Assembly (NCBI GenBank): GCA_036405815.1
Contig: DASWWX010000067.1
Span: 62,001-126,000, forward strand
Length of the DNA stretch: 64,000 nt
Direction: 5' to 3'
Source of the DNA: Solimonas sp036405815
Lineage (GTDB): Bacteria; Pseudomonadota; Gammaproteobacteria; Nevskiales; Nevskiaceae
Shown here in pieces: positions 9,132-16,755 of this stretch. The translations under genes were made by a program, and so were the position numbers. The stretch's first letter is position 1, and every line of letters begins with the position of its first letter. The notes beneath the pieces are model-generated. The model had not been told where the DNA came from and did not search any database. It was given only the letters and a program-made list of their open reading frames with translations.

Positions 9132-9377
9132 TCAGCCCTGCTGGCTGGAGTGGGCCTTGATGTAGTTGAGGACGTCCTGGAACGTCACGATCTTCTCGGC
9201 TTCTTCGTCCGGAATGTCGATTTCGAACTCTTCTTCGAGGGCCATCACCAGCTCGACCGTATCGAGCGAGTCGGCACCCAGATCCTCGACGAAGGAAGCC
9301 CCCGGGGTGATTTGATCTTCGCTGACCGACAGCTGTTCAGCGATGATCTTCTTGACCTTATCTTCTAGCGTGCTCAT
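9132..9377 (-). CDS. acpP: Acyl carrier protein
   Basis: Carrier of growing fatty acyl chains on a 4'-phosphopantetheine arm. 81 residues, very acidic, with the modified serine in GADSLDTVEL (about residue 37). RBS AGGAG lies 6 bases before the ATG. Its own promoter is likely: TACAAT lies about 40 bp upstream, and an AT-rich terminator-like hairpin separates it from fabG. That fits the need for far more ACP than the other Fab proteins. Confidence 0.98.
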   Translation of the reverse strand: MSTLEDKVKKIIAEQLSVSEDQITPGASFVEDLGADSLDTVELVMALEEEFEIDIPDEEAEKIVTFQDVLNYIKAHSSQQG

Positions 9378-9416
9378 GCATCACTCCTGAGACTCTCTGT
9401 TGTATGAAGCCGGCGT

Positions 9417-9422
9417 ATTGTA
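9417..9422 (-). promoter_or_regulatory. Putative -10 element of the acpP promoter
   Basis: On the minus strand TACAAT (5/6 to TATAAT) lies 40 bp before the acpP start. No good -35 is visible at 17 bp; the upstream DNA is very AT-rich (9450-9500) and could act as an UP element. Inference from sequence only. Confidence 0.45.
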
Positions 9423-9454
9423 GAGGAACGCCGTAGGGGTTACAGCGGGTGTTA

Positions 9455-9502
9455 AAAACAATTTAAAAACAAATTACTGCAATAAATACTTAAAGTAATT
9501 TG
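9455..9502 (-). terminator. AT-rich hairpin with T-runs after fabG
   Basis: CAAATTACT (9470-9478) and AGTAATTTG (9494-9502) form a perfect 9-bp inverted repeat with a 15-nt loop. On the minus strand the hairpin starts just after the fabG stop and is followed by TTTTT runs. This resembles an intrinsic terminator or attenuator between fabG and acpP, although its stem is AT-rich and therefore weak. Confidence 0.45.
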
Positions 9503-9503
9503 G

Positions 9504-10247
9504 CTATGCCATGTACAGGCCGCCGTTGACCGGCAGCGTAGCCCCGGTGATGTAGCCGGCTTCGCGGCTGGCGAGGAAGGCCACCGCCGCGGCGATGTCG
9601 TCGGGCTGGCCGAGACGCTGCAACGGAACCCGCGTCAGCAGCCCATCCCGCACCTCCGGTGCCAGGCCCTGGGTCATGTCAGTTTCGACAAAGCCGGGCG
9701 CGACCACATTGATGGTAATGCCGCGCGAGCCGATCTCCTGGGCCAGCGACTTGCTGAAGCCAATCAGGCCGGCCTTGGCCGCACAGTAATTGGCTTGCCC
9801 GGGGTTCCCCATGCTGCCGACGACCGAGCCCACCGACACGATGCGGCCGTAGCGGGCCTTCATCATGCCGCGCAGCACCGCGCGCGATAGCCGGAAAATC
9901 GCGGTCAGGTCGGTCTCGATGACCTCCGACCAGTCCTCGTCCTTCATGCGCAGCAGCAACGTGTCGCGCGTCACGCCGGCGTTGTTGACCAGGATCGAGA
10001 CCGGACCGATCTCGGCCAGCAGGGCCTCGACACCGGCGGCATCGCGCACGTCCAGAACCTTGCCGGCGCCGCCCCGGGGGGCGAGCGCCGCCTCGATACG
10101 CTCCGCGCCGGCGGCGCTGGTCGCGGTACCGATCACGCGTACCCCTTCCGCCGCCAGCCGCTGGGCGATGGCCTGGCCGATGCCACGGCTGGCGCCGGTG
10201 ACCAGGGCAACATCGCGATCGAATCGGGAGGTGGGGGCTTCGGGCAT
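9504..10247 (-). CDS. fabG: 3-oxoacyl-ACP reductase
   Basis: NADPH-dependent reductase of 3-oxoacyl-ACP. 247 residues, short-chain dehydrogenase fold. The cofactor loop is TGASRGIG (about residues 17-24) with NNAGVTRD, and the catalytic Ser-Tyr-Lys triad is visible in VGSVVGSMGNPGQ and the YCAAKAG motif. The start ATG is preceded by a run of six A and no strong Shine-Dalgarno. There is a 99-bp gap to fabD. Stops just before an AT-rich hairpin. Confidence 0.96.
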   Translation of the reverse strand: MPEAPTSRFDRDVALVTGASRGIGQAIAQRLAAEGVRVIGTATSAAGAERIEAALAPRGGAGKVLDVRDAAGVEALLAEIGPVSILVNNAGVTRDTLLLRMKDEDWSEVIETDLTAIFRLSRAVLRGMMKARYGRIVSVGSVVGSMGNPGQANYCAAKAGLIGFSKSLAQEIGSRGITINVVAPGFVETDMTQGLAPEVRDGLLTRVPLQRLGQPDDIAAAVAFLASREAGYITGATLPVNGGLYMA

Positions 10248-10346
10248 CTTTTTTACAGTGTGTTCATAGGCTTGAAGAGGCCGCCTGCATAACAGAAGCG
10301 GCCGCCAGCGGCTGCGAGTCTAGCACGCAGTTTCCGCGCCACTCCT

Positions 10347-11288
10347 TCATCCGGCGACCAGCGTCCGCGCTTTTTCCACGCCCTCCGGTGCCTCTAGCGT
10401 GACCGCCTCGCCCTCCTTGAGGATGCGCTTGTTGAGTCCGCACAGCACCTTGCCCGGCCCGCATTCGAGGAAGCGGCGATGGCCGCCCTCGCCCAGCGCC
10501 CGGATGGTCTGCGTCCAGCGCACCGGCCGGTACAGCTGCTCGCAGAGCGCTCGGCGGATGCCGTCGGCGCTGTCGCGCGCTGAGCCGTCCAGATTGTGGA
10601 GGACCGGGATGACGGGGGCATGAAACGTCGTTTCCTGCAGGCGCAGCATGAGGCGTTCGGCGGCCGGCCGCAGTAGCGAGCAGTGCGACGGCACCGACAT
10701 GGACAGGCGCACGGCCATGCGGGCGCCGGCAGCCTTGGCGCCTGCCTCCAGCCATTCCAGGGCCTGCACATGGCCGGCGACGACGACCTGGCCGGGCGCG
10801 TTGTAGTTGGCCGGTTCCAGCACGCCCTCGCTGCCGCGCGCATCGGCCCACTGTCCGCACAAGGCCTCGACCTGGACATCGTCGAGCCCGACCAGCGCCG
10901 TCATGCCACCGATGCCGGCCGGCACCGCCGCCTGCATCAGCTGGCCCCGCAGCTCGACCAGCTTCAATGCGTCTGCAAACGACAGCGCGCCGGCGGCGAC
11001 CAGGGCGCTGTACTCGCCGAGGCTATGACCGGCGAGTGCCGTCGGTGCCGGCATGTCCTGCCCCTGCCATAGCCGCCACAAGGCGGTGCTGGCGGCGAGC
11101 AGCAGCGGTTGCGTACGCTCGGTGCGGTTCATCTCGTCGGCGGGGCCGTCCCGCATCAGGGCCGCGACATCCCAGCCCAGCACCTGCGAGGCCTCCTGCA
11201 GGGTTTCTGAAATCACCGGCGCGGTGTGGGCGCCGAGCATGCCGACGGACTGGGACCCCTGGCCGGGAAACAAGATGGCGTATGTCAT
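10347..11288 (-). CDS. fabD: Malonyl-CoA:ACP transacylase
   Basis: Loads malonyl groups onto ACP to supply elongation. 313 residues. The nucleophile elbow is GHSLGEYSAL (Ser about residue 91), with the active-site His in VPSHCSLL and FPGQGSQ at the N-terminus. The ATG overlaps the rhombosortase stop region by 4 bp (ATGA), so fabD is co-transcribed with rrtA here. In many relatives fabD is preceded by plsX-fabH; neither is present in this window. Confidence 0.96.
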   Translation of the reverse strand: MTYAILFPGQGSQSVGMLGAHTAPVISETLQEASQVLGWDVAALMRDGPADEMNRTERTQPLLLAASTALWRLWQGQDMPAPTALAGHSLGEYSALVAAGALSFADALKLVELRGQLMQAAVPAGIGGMTALVGLDDVQVEALCGQWADARGSEGVLEPANYNAPGQVVVAGHVQALEWLEAGAKAAGARMAVRLSMSVPSHCSLLRPAAERLMLRLQETTFHAPVIPVLHNLDGSARDSADGIRRALCEQLYRPVRWTQTIRALGEGGHRRFLECGPGKVLCGLNKRILKEGEAVTLEAPEGVEKARTLVAG

Positions 11289-11932
11289 GGCGCTTGATCC
11301 GGGCTCCTGGCCGGCGAGGACGATGGGACGGCGTCGGACCGCGATTCACGGCCGTCGTAACTGCGAAACACCAGCGCGTAGGCAAAGGCCGCGACGACGC
11401 CGAAGAAATGGGATTCGACGGCGACCCGGCCGCCGATCGCCGCCTCGTCCGAGACTGGCGCGCCCGCATACAGCTCCCAGCCGATCTTGCCGAGCAGGTA
11501 CAGCAGGCAGCCCAGCGCGATCAGATCGCGCTTCAGAACCTGCGGTAGCAGCCCCAGCACGAACAGGCCATGGATCACGCCGGACAGGCCGACGTAACGA
11601 TGCATCTCGGGAACAAAAGCATAGAGACCCAGGGTCATACCCAGCGACAGCCACAGCAGCCGGCGCAGCCAGACGCGCCACGGCAGCATGTCCGGGCACA
11701 GCAACACCAACACCAGAAGGCCTAGTTCGTTGAGGAACCAGTGATACCACCCCAGGTGCACGAAGTTGCCGGTCAGCAGCCGCCACCACTGCCCGTCGGC
11801 GATCGCGTGCCGGTCGAAGGCCAGCCACAGACGGCCGGGCTCACCGAGCAGTTCGGTGACCAGCAGCAGCGTCATCAGCGCGAGCGGTGCGAGCCACAGC
11901 GACCGCGAGGTGTAAAGCGACTTTGTTATCAT
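11285..11932 (-). CDS. rrtA: Rhombosortase (rhomboid-family intramembrane protease)
   Basis: Rhomboid-like membrane serine protease of the rhombosortase group, which is known to process proteins carrying a GlyGly-CTERM tail that leave by type II secretion. From the ATG at 11932 the protein is 215 residues with about six membrane segments. Signature motifs are WWRLLTGNFVHLGWYHWFLN, the active serine in GLSGVIHG and the active histidine in ESHFFGVVAAF. A longer in-frame start at 12013 would overlap gspG and lacks support. It is divergent from gspG with about 50 bp between the starts and upstream of fabD with a 4-bp overlap. Confidence 0.82.
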   Translation of the reverse strand: MITKSLYTSRSLWLAPLALMTLLLVTELLGEPGRLWLAFDRHAIADGQWWRLLTGNFVHLGWYHWFLNELGLLVLVLLCPDMLPWRVWLRRLLWLSLGMTLGLYAFVPEMHRYVGLSGVIHGLFVLGLLPQVLKRDLIALGCLLYLLGKIGWELYAGAPVSDEAAIGGRVAVESHFFGVVAAFAYALVFRSYDGRESRSDAVPSSSPARSPDQAP

Positions 11933-11982
11933 CGTTGGAGGCTGTTCTCGCCTCTGTCTGACTTCCGGTTCCCTTCCCAGCA

Positions 11983-12429
11983 ATGACCGCTCATTCCGCA
12001 CGCATGACCGCACAGCGCGGTTTCACCCTGATCGAGATCATGGTTGTCGTCGTGATTCTCGGCATCCTTGCCGCCGTCGTGGTGCCGCGCATTATGGACA
12101 GGCCGGATGACGCGCGCATCACCAAGGCCAAGCAGGACATCCGTGTCCTCGAGTCGTCGCTGAATCTGTACAAGCTCGACAACTTCGTCTATCCGACCAC
12201 GCAGCAGGGCCTGGAGTCGCTGGTCAGCAAGCCCGGCGGCGAGCCCGAACCGCGCAATTACAAGAGTGGCGGCTACGTCAAATCGCTGCCGCGTGATCCC
12301 TGGGGCAATCCCTACCAGTATCTGCACCCCGGCGTGCGCGGCGAATTCGATCTGTTCTCGCTGGGCGCCGACAATCGCCCCGGCGGCGAAGGCGCAGCGG
12401 GCGACATCGGTAACTGGGATCTGAACTGA
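11983..12429 (+). CDS. gspG: Type II secretion major pseudopilin GspG
   Basis: Major pseudopilin that polymerises in the periplasm to push substrates through the secretin. 148 residues. The prepilin cleavage site is G|FTLIE, followed by a hydrophobic helix (IMVVVVILGILAAVVVP). The C-terminal calcium-binding region GEFDLFSLGADNRPGGEG is typical of GspG. Two in-frame starts, 11983 and 12004, are possible; the later one gives the shorter leader MTAQRG. It opens the gspGHIJKLMN operon. gspC, gspD, gspE and gspF are not in the window. Confidence 0.95.
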   Translation: MTAHSARMTAQRGFTLIEIMVVVVILGILAAVVVPRIMDRPDDARITKAKQDIRVLESSLNLYKLDNFVYPTTQQGLESLVSKPGGEPEPRNYKSGGYVKSLPRDPWGNPYQYLHPGVRGEFDLFSLGADNRPGGEGAAGDIGNWDLN

Positions 12430-12989
12430 AATCGTCCTTTCCGCGGTCGCGCCTCGAGCCGGGCGGTACCCGAAGCCGCCTTCGCGGCTTCACGCTGATC
12501 GAGGTTCTGGTCGTCGTCCTGATCATCGGCGTGCTGCTGACCTTCGCCAGCCTGTCGATCGGCGACCGAGCCATCGCCGAGCGCGTCGAAACCGAATCCA
12601 AGCGCCTGGAGCAGCTGTTTCGCCTGGCGCTGGAAGATGCCGAGATCAAGGGTTACGAGATCGGGTTCCGGCTGACCGATACGCGCTATGAGTTCCTTGC
12701 CATCGGCCCCGAAGGCCAGTGGCGGCCGTTCGACCAGGGGCCGCTGCGCCCGCGTGCGCTGACGGCGCCGTTGTTGTATGCGCTGCGCGTCGATGGCCGA
12801 CCGGTGCCGCCGGCGCGCGAGAACCTCGAAAAGGAGGTGCCTCCACAGCCGCAGGTCCTGCTGCTGTCCAGCGGTGAGGCTACTGCTTTCTCGCTGGACT
12901 TCAGCGCGCCAGGCGCGCCACTGGCCTACCGTGTCGAGGCCGATCCGATGGGCCGTATCCGCCGCGCAGCGCTGGATGGCGAATCATGA
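12426..12989 (+). CDS. gspH: Type II secretion minor pseudopilin GspH (apparent CTG start)
   Basis: Minor pseudopilin of the type II system. The reading frame holds a full prepilin signal, LRG|FTLIEVLVVVLIIG, from about 12480. No ATG, GTG or TTG occurs in frame between the upstream TAA at 12411 and this signal. The only candidates are CTG at 12414 and 12426. The CTG at 12426 overlaps the gspG stop as CTGA, mirroring the ATGA couplings elsewhere in the operon, so I use it (187 residues, 22-residue leader). The first conventional start, GTG at 12531, would delete the prepilin signal. It overlaps gspI by 4 bp. Confidence 0.8.
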   Translation: MKSSFPRSRLEPGGTRSRLRGFTLIEVLVVVLIIGVLLTFASLSIGDRAIAERVETESKRLEQLFRLALEDAEIKGYEIGFRLTDTRYEFLAIGPEGQWRPFDQGPLRPRALTAPLLYALRVDGRPVPPARENLEKEVPPQPQVLLLSSGEATAFSLDFSAPGAPLAYRVEADPMGRIRRAALDGES

Positions 12990-13366
12990 CGCGCACCTTT
13001 GCCCGCGGTTTCACGCTGATCGAGATGCTCGCCGCCGTCGCGGTGCTGGCGATGGCGATGGCGGCGATCCTCGCCGGCATGAGCCGCTACGCCGACAACG
13101 CCGGCCACTTGCGTGACCGTACGATCGCGATCTGGGTCGCACACAACCGCCTGACGCAGATCGAGCTGGATCGCACCTGGCCCGACATCGGCAAGTCCGA
13201 CGGCGACATGGAAATGGCCGGTCTCGAATGGCGCTGGGAGGTCGAGGTCCAGAAGACGCCGGACGAGAACCTGCGCCGGATCGACATCTGGGTGCTGCCG
13301 CAGAACGGCAAACGCAACGACGCGCCGACGCTGACCGCCTTCTTCGGCAACAGCGGACGCCAATGA
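12986..13366 (+). CDS. gspI: Type II secretion minor pseudopilin GspI
   Basis: Minor pseudopilin that forms the tip complex with GspJ and GspK. 126 residues; prepilin cleavage ARG|FTLIEMLAAVAVLAM after an 8-residue leader. The GspI-like C-terminal region is present (ELDRTWPDIGKSDGDMEMAG and the downstream WRWEVEVQ). ATG start overlaps the gspH stop and its own stop overlaps the gspJ ATG, both as ATGA. Confidence 0.93.
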   Translation: MTRTFARGFTLIEMLAAVAVLAMAMAAILAGMSRYADNAGHLRDRTIAIWVAHNRLTQIELDRTWPDIGKSDGDMEMAGLEWRWEVEVQKTPDENLRRIDIWVLPQNGKRNDAPTLTAFFGNSGRQ

Positions 13367-14100
13367 CCCTGCGTCGCGCCGCCGCTGGCTTCACGCTGCT
13401 GGAGTTGATCGTCGTCGTGGCGATCTTCGGCCTGTTTGCGGTCATGGCCTATGGCGGCCTCAACGCGACTCTGAAAACCCGTGTCGAGGTCGAGCGTGCG
13501 CAGGATCGTCTGGGCCAGTTGCAGAAGGCCTACCTCCGCTTGCGCGACGACATCCAGCAGGTGGCGGCGCGTCCGGTACGGGACGGCTACGGCGACGAGC
13601 AACCGCCGTTGCGGGGCCTGGAGCGGCCGCAGATGCTGGATTTCACGCGTGGCGGCTGGCGCAATCCGGCTTCGGTGATGCGGTCCACACTGGAACGCGT
13701 CAGCTATCGCGTCGAGGACGGCAAGCTGATCCGCGCGAGCTTCCGCGTGCTGGATCAGGCGCAGGATTCCAAGGCGCAGGATGTGGTGGTGCTCGAGCAA
13801 GTGGAGTCGCTGGAGCTGCGCTATCTCGACGAGAACCGCGAGTGGCGCAGTCGCTGGCCGCCGGATAGCGCCGATACCCGTGCTGCCGACCAGCCGCCGC
13901 CGCTGGCGGTGGAAGTGAAACTGGAGACGCGTGATCTCGGTGAACTGACGTTCCTGTTCCGTATTGGCATTGAGCGTATCCGTCAGTTGCCTGGTAGCAG
14001 CGGCGGCATCGGCGGCGAAACCACGGGCGGTACTACGGGTGACGCTGGCTTAACCGGCGGTACAACCGGGGGCAGCAGTGGTGGTGCCGGTGGCGATTAA
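13363..14100 (+). CDS. gspJ: Type II secretion minor pseudopilin GspJ with Gly/Thr-rich tail
   Basis: Minor pseudopilin of the tip complex, 245 residues from the ATG that overlaps gspI. Prepilin signal AAAG|FTLLELIVVVAIFGL. The body matches GspJ, with the conserved YLRLRDDIQQ and RPVRDGYGD segments. The last about 35 residues are a low-complexity Gly/Thr/Ser tail (repeats of GGTTG and GGSSGG), which is not part of the usual fold. The tail coding sequence overlaps the gspK start by 23 bp. Confidence 0.92.
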   Translation: MTLRRAAAGFTLLELIVVVAIFGLFAVMAYGGLNATLKTRVEVERAQDRLGQLQKAYLRLRDDIQQVAARPVRDGYGDEQPPLRGLERPQMLDFTRGGWRNPASVMRSTLERVSYRVEDGKLIRASFRVLDQAQDSKAQDVVVLEQVESLELRYLDENREWRSRWPPDSADTRAADQPPPLAVEVKLETRDLGELTFLFRIGIERIRQLPGSSGGIGGETTGGTTGDAGLTGGTTGGSSGGAGGD

Positions 14101-15046
14101 AAACGCGAGAGAGTCGCAGTCCGGCATCGCGCTGATCACCGCGATGCTGGTGGTCGCGCTGGCAGCGATTGCGGCGACCGCCATCCTGTCGTCGGCCAAT
14201 GTTGCGATCCATCGCACGGCGACGCTGCAGGACACCGAGAAGGCCTGGTGGTATGCCGCCGGCGTGGAATCCTGGGTCAAGACCATTCTTGAGCGCGATC
14301 TCGACGCCAACCAATACGATGGCCTGACGGATGTCTGGGCGCGCCCGGTGGATTTCCTGCCGACCGACGAGGGTTTCCTGCGCGGGTCGGTGATCGATCT
14401 CAGCGGCCGCTACAACCTCAATAACCTGGCGGTCACCGACGCGGCGGCCTACCAGAAGCAGGTCGAGATTTTCGTACGCCTGCTGGCGATGCTGGAGATG
14501 ACCGACGAGTTTCGCGCTCGCGCATTGGCCAACGCGATCCGCGACTGGATCGACCCCGACAACGAGCCGACCGGCTTCGACGGCGCCGAGGACAGCGAGT
14601 ACCTGGGCGTCAACCCGCCCTATCGCGTCGCCAACCGGTTGATGGTCAGCACCAGCGAGCTGATGGCGATCAAGGGCATGGATCGCGAACTGTACGCGCG
14701 CCTGCGCGACGTGGTCAGCGCGCTGCCGCGCTCGGGTGTGCCGATCAACGTCAACACCGCGCCGGCGCCGGTGCTGCGGGCGCTGGTCAAGCAGCCGGGA
14801 CCGGAGTTCGAGGCCTTCGAGCGCAGCCGGGCCGAAAAGCCGGCCGAGAGCCTGCAGGCGCTGGAGGGCGCCGGGGTGTTCGGGGCGCAGGACGCGCCGC
14901 GCGAGATGATGAGCGTCAAGAGCCAGTTTTTCCTGCTGCGTGCCGAAGCGTTCGTAGGCAGCGGACGGATCGCCTTGTATAGTTCGATCTATCGTCCGGA
15001 CCAGGGCATTCCCACGGTTTACGGGCGCAGCATCCACACCGAATAA
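14078..15046 (+). CDS. gspK: Type II secretion minor pseudopilin GspK
   Basis: Largest minor pseudopilin, capping the pseudopilus tip. About 322 residues. The leader ends QSG|IALITAMLVVALAAIAATA; like other GspK proteins it lacks the Glu at mature position 5. A helical domain insert follows, with DWIDPDNEP and the Ca-site region. Three successive GTG codons at 14078-14086 are possible starts, all inside gspJ. Stop is 1 bp before gspL. Confidence 0.92.
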   Translation: MVVPVAIKNARESQSGIALITAMLVVALAAIAATAILSSANVAIHRTATLQDTEKAWWYAAGVESWVKTILERDLDANQYDGLTDVWARPVDFLPTDEGFLRGSVIDLSGRYNLNNLAVTDAAAYQKQVEIFVRLLAMLEMTDEFRARALANAIRDWIDPDNEPTGFDGAEDSEYLGVNPPYRVANRLMVSTSELMAIKGMDRELYARLRDVVSALPRSGVPINVNTAPAPVLRALVKQPGPEFEAFERSRAEKPAESLQALEGAGVFGAQDAPREMMSVKSQFFLLRAEAFVGSGRIALYSSIYRPDQGIPTVYGRSIHTE

Positions 15047-15047
15047 C

Positions 15048-16250
15048 GTGCGAGATACCCTCTATATCCGGCTGCGTGCCGCTGATCCCGGCGCGCCGAC
15101 TGCGTACTGCATCGCCAGGCCCGATGCCGTGGCTTCGTTCGCCGTCAACGTCGCGCCCCTGGAGACCGTGCTGCTGCAGGCCGCCGGCCAGCGCCTCGTC
15201 GTGTTCGTGCCCTGCGCGGATGTACGCCTGACGGCGATCACCCTGCCCGCGCGTCAGGCCGCCAAGGCCCTGCAGGCAGCGCCGTTCGCGCTGGAAGATC
15301 AGCTCGCCGACGATATCGATACGCTGCATTTCGCGATCGGCAAACCGGTGGCGGACCGCTGGCCGGTGGCGGTGGTTGCCCGCGAGCGCATCGAGCAGTG
15401 GCTGGCGATTTTTTCCGAGCGCGGCCTGCGCCCGGATGCGCTGATCCCGGATGTACTGGCGCTGCCGGTCCCGGCCGAAGGCCACTACAGCCTGCTGAGC
15501 GATGGTGAGCAGGTGCTGGTGCGCACCGCACTGGACGGCGGCTTCGTCTGCCAGCGCGAAGACCTGTCGCTGTGCCTGCAGATCGCCGATCCGGATAACC
15601 GCAAGACACTGCGCGCGCTGGTGCCGCGCGGCGAGGACCTCGATCTCAGCGCACTGGGACGTCCGGTCGAGCCGCTGCATGGCTTCGGCAGTGCGATGGA
15701 AGCGCTGTTGCAGAACCAGCGCGCCGGCAGCGTCATCGACCTGCTGCAGGGCGAGTATTCGCAACGCCAGGACTGGATGCGCCTGTGGCGCCCGTGGCGA
15801 GTGGCGGCAGCGCTGCTGCTTGGCGCCGTCTTGCTCGGCGCGGCACTTAACGGCCTGTCGGCCTGGAAAGTGGGCCAGGAACTGCAGGCGCTGGAAACAC
15901 AGAACATCGCGCGTTATCAACAGGTCTTCCCGCAGGAAACGCGCATCGTCAATCTGGCCTCGCAGCTCGATCAGCAGGCCAAGCGCTTGAACGGTGGCGG
16001 GGGCGGCCAGGCGATGTTGCCGATGGTCGATGCGCTGGCGCGCGCGCAGCAGGCCGTGCCCGGCCTGAGTCTGCAGACCCTCCAGTATCGCGACGGTGCC
16101 CTGTTCGCGGGCCTGACCGGCAGCAGTCTCGACCTGCTGGAAAAGCTCAAGGCCTGGTTCGCCGAATCGCGTGCGGCGGCGCTCGAAGTGCAGTCTGCGA
16201 ACGCCGGCGCGGACGGCGTGCAGATCCGCATTCGCCTGACCCCGCTCTGA
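15048..16250 (+). CDS. gspL: Type II secretion inner-membrane platform protein GspL
   Basis: Bitopic inner-membrane protein linking the cytoplasmic GspE ATPase to the periplasmic platform. 400 residues. The N-terminal 245 residues form the actin-like cytoplasmic domain (FALEDQLADDIDTLHFAIG), then one membrane helix at about 248-267 (RVAAALLLGAVLLGAALNGL) and a periplasmic ferredoxin-like domain. It starts with GTG at 15048, directly after gspK. GspM follows 10 bp later. Confidence 0.93.
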   Translation: MRDTLYIRLRAADPGAPTAYCIARPDAVASFAVNVAPLETVLLQAAGQRLVVFVPCADVRLTAITLPARQAAKALQAAPFALEDQLADDIDTLHFAIGKPVADRWPVAVVARERIEQWLAIFSERGLRPDALIPDVLALPVPAEGHYSLLSDGEQVLVRTALDGGFVCQREDLSLCLQIADPDNRKTLRALVPRGEDLDLSALGRPVEPLHGFGSAMEALLQNQRAGSVIDLLQGEYSQRQDWMRLWRPWRVAAALLLGAVLLGAALNGLSAWKVGQELQALETQNIARYQQVFPQETRIVNLASQLDQQAKRLNGGGGGQAMLPMVDALARAQQAVPGLSLQTLQYRDGALFAGLTGSSLDLLEKLKAWFAESRAAALEVQSANAGADGVQIRIRLTPL

Positions 16251-16260
16251 ATCTGCGCCC

Positions 16261-16755
16261 ATGAAGAACCTCTTGGCGGATCTGCAGAATCGGTTGGAAG
16301 CGCTGGCGCCGCGCGAACGCGCACTGGTGTTGCTGTGCGCCGCCGTGGCGGCGATTGCGTTGCTGTACCTGTTGCTCTGGGAGCCCTTGGCGCAGGCACG
16401 TGAATCGCGACTGCAGAATCTGGACACGGCGCGCGCGCTCGCCAATCGCATCGAGGCGGTGGCTGCGCAGGCGCAGGGTGGCGGCGCCAGCGCCAGCGTC
16501 AATCGCAACATCTCGCTGCTGGCTGCGGTCGATCAGACCAGCCGCTCGCCGACGCTGGGCAAGGCGCCGTCGCGCCTGCAGCCGGAGGGCGATCGCGAAG
16601 TGAAGGTCTGGCTGGAAGACGTGCCCTTCGACAACCTGCTGCGGTGGCTCTCGGAGCTGGACACCCGCTACGGCATCGGCGCCACCAGCGCCGAGATCGA
16701 ACGCGGCAGCCAGCCCGGCACCGTCAGCGCACGACTGACCCTGGTGCGCGCATGA
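16261..16755 (+). CDS. gspM: Type II secretion inner-membrane protein GspM
   Basis: Small bitopic partner of GspL. 164 residues with one membrane helix at about 20-40 (RALVLLCAAVAAIALLYLLLW) and a periplasmic ferredoxin-like domain ending in LTLVRA. ATG start 10 bp after gspL; its stop overlaps the gspN ATG (ATGA). Assignment rests on size, topology and operon order. Confidence 0.9.
   Translation: MKNLLADLQNRLEALAPRERALVLLCAAVAAIALLYLLLWEPLAQARESRLQNLDTARALANRIEAVAAQAQGGGASASVNRNISLLAAVDQTSRSPTLGKAPSRLQPEGDREVKVWLEDVPFDNLLRWLSELDTRYGIGATSAEIERGSQPGTVSARLTLVRA

Noticed and set aside
12531..12989. gspH starting at GTG 12531
   Set aside because: This start removes the prepilin cleavage site and half of the hydrophobic helix, which are intact upstream in the same frame.
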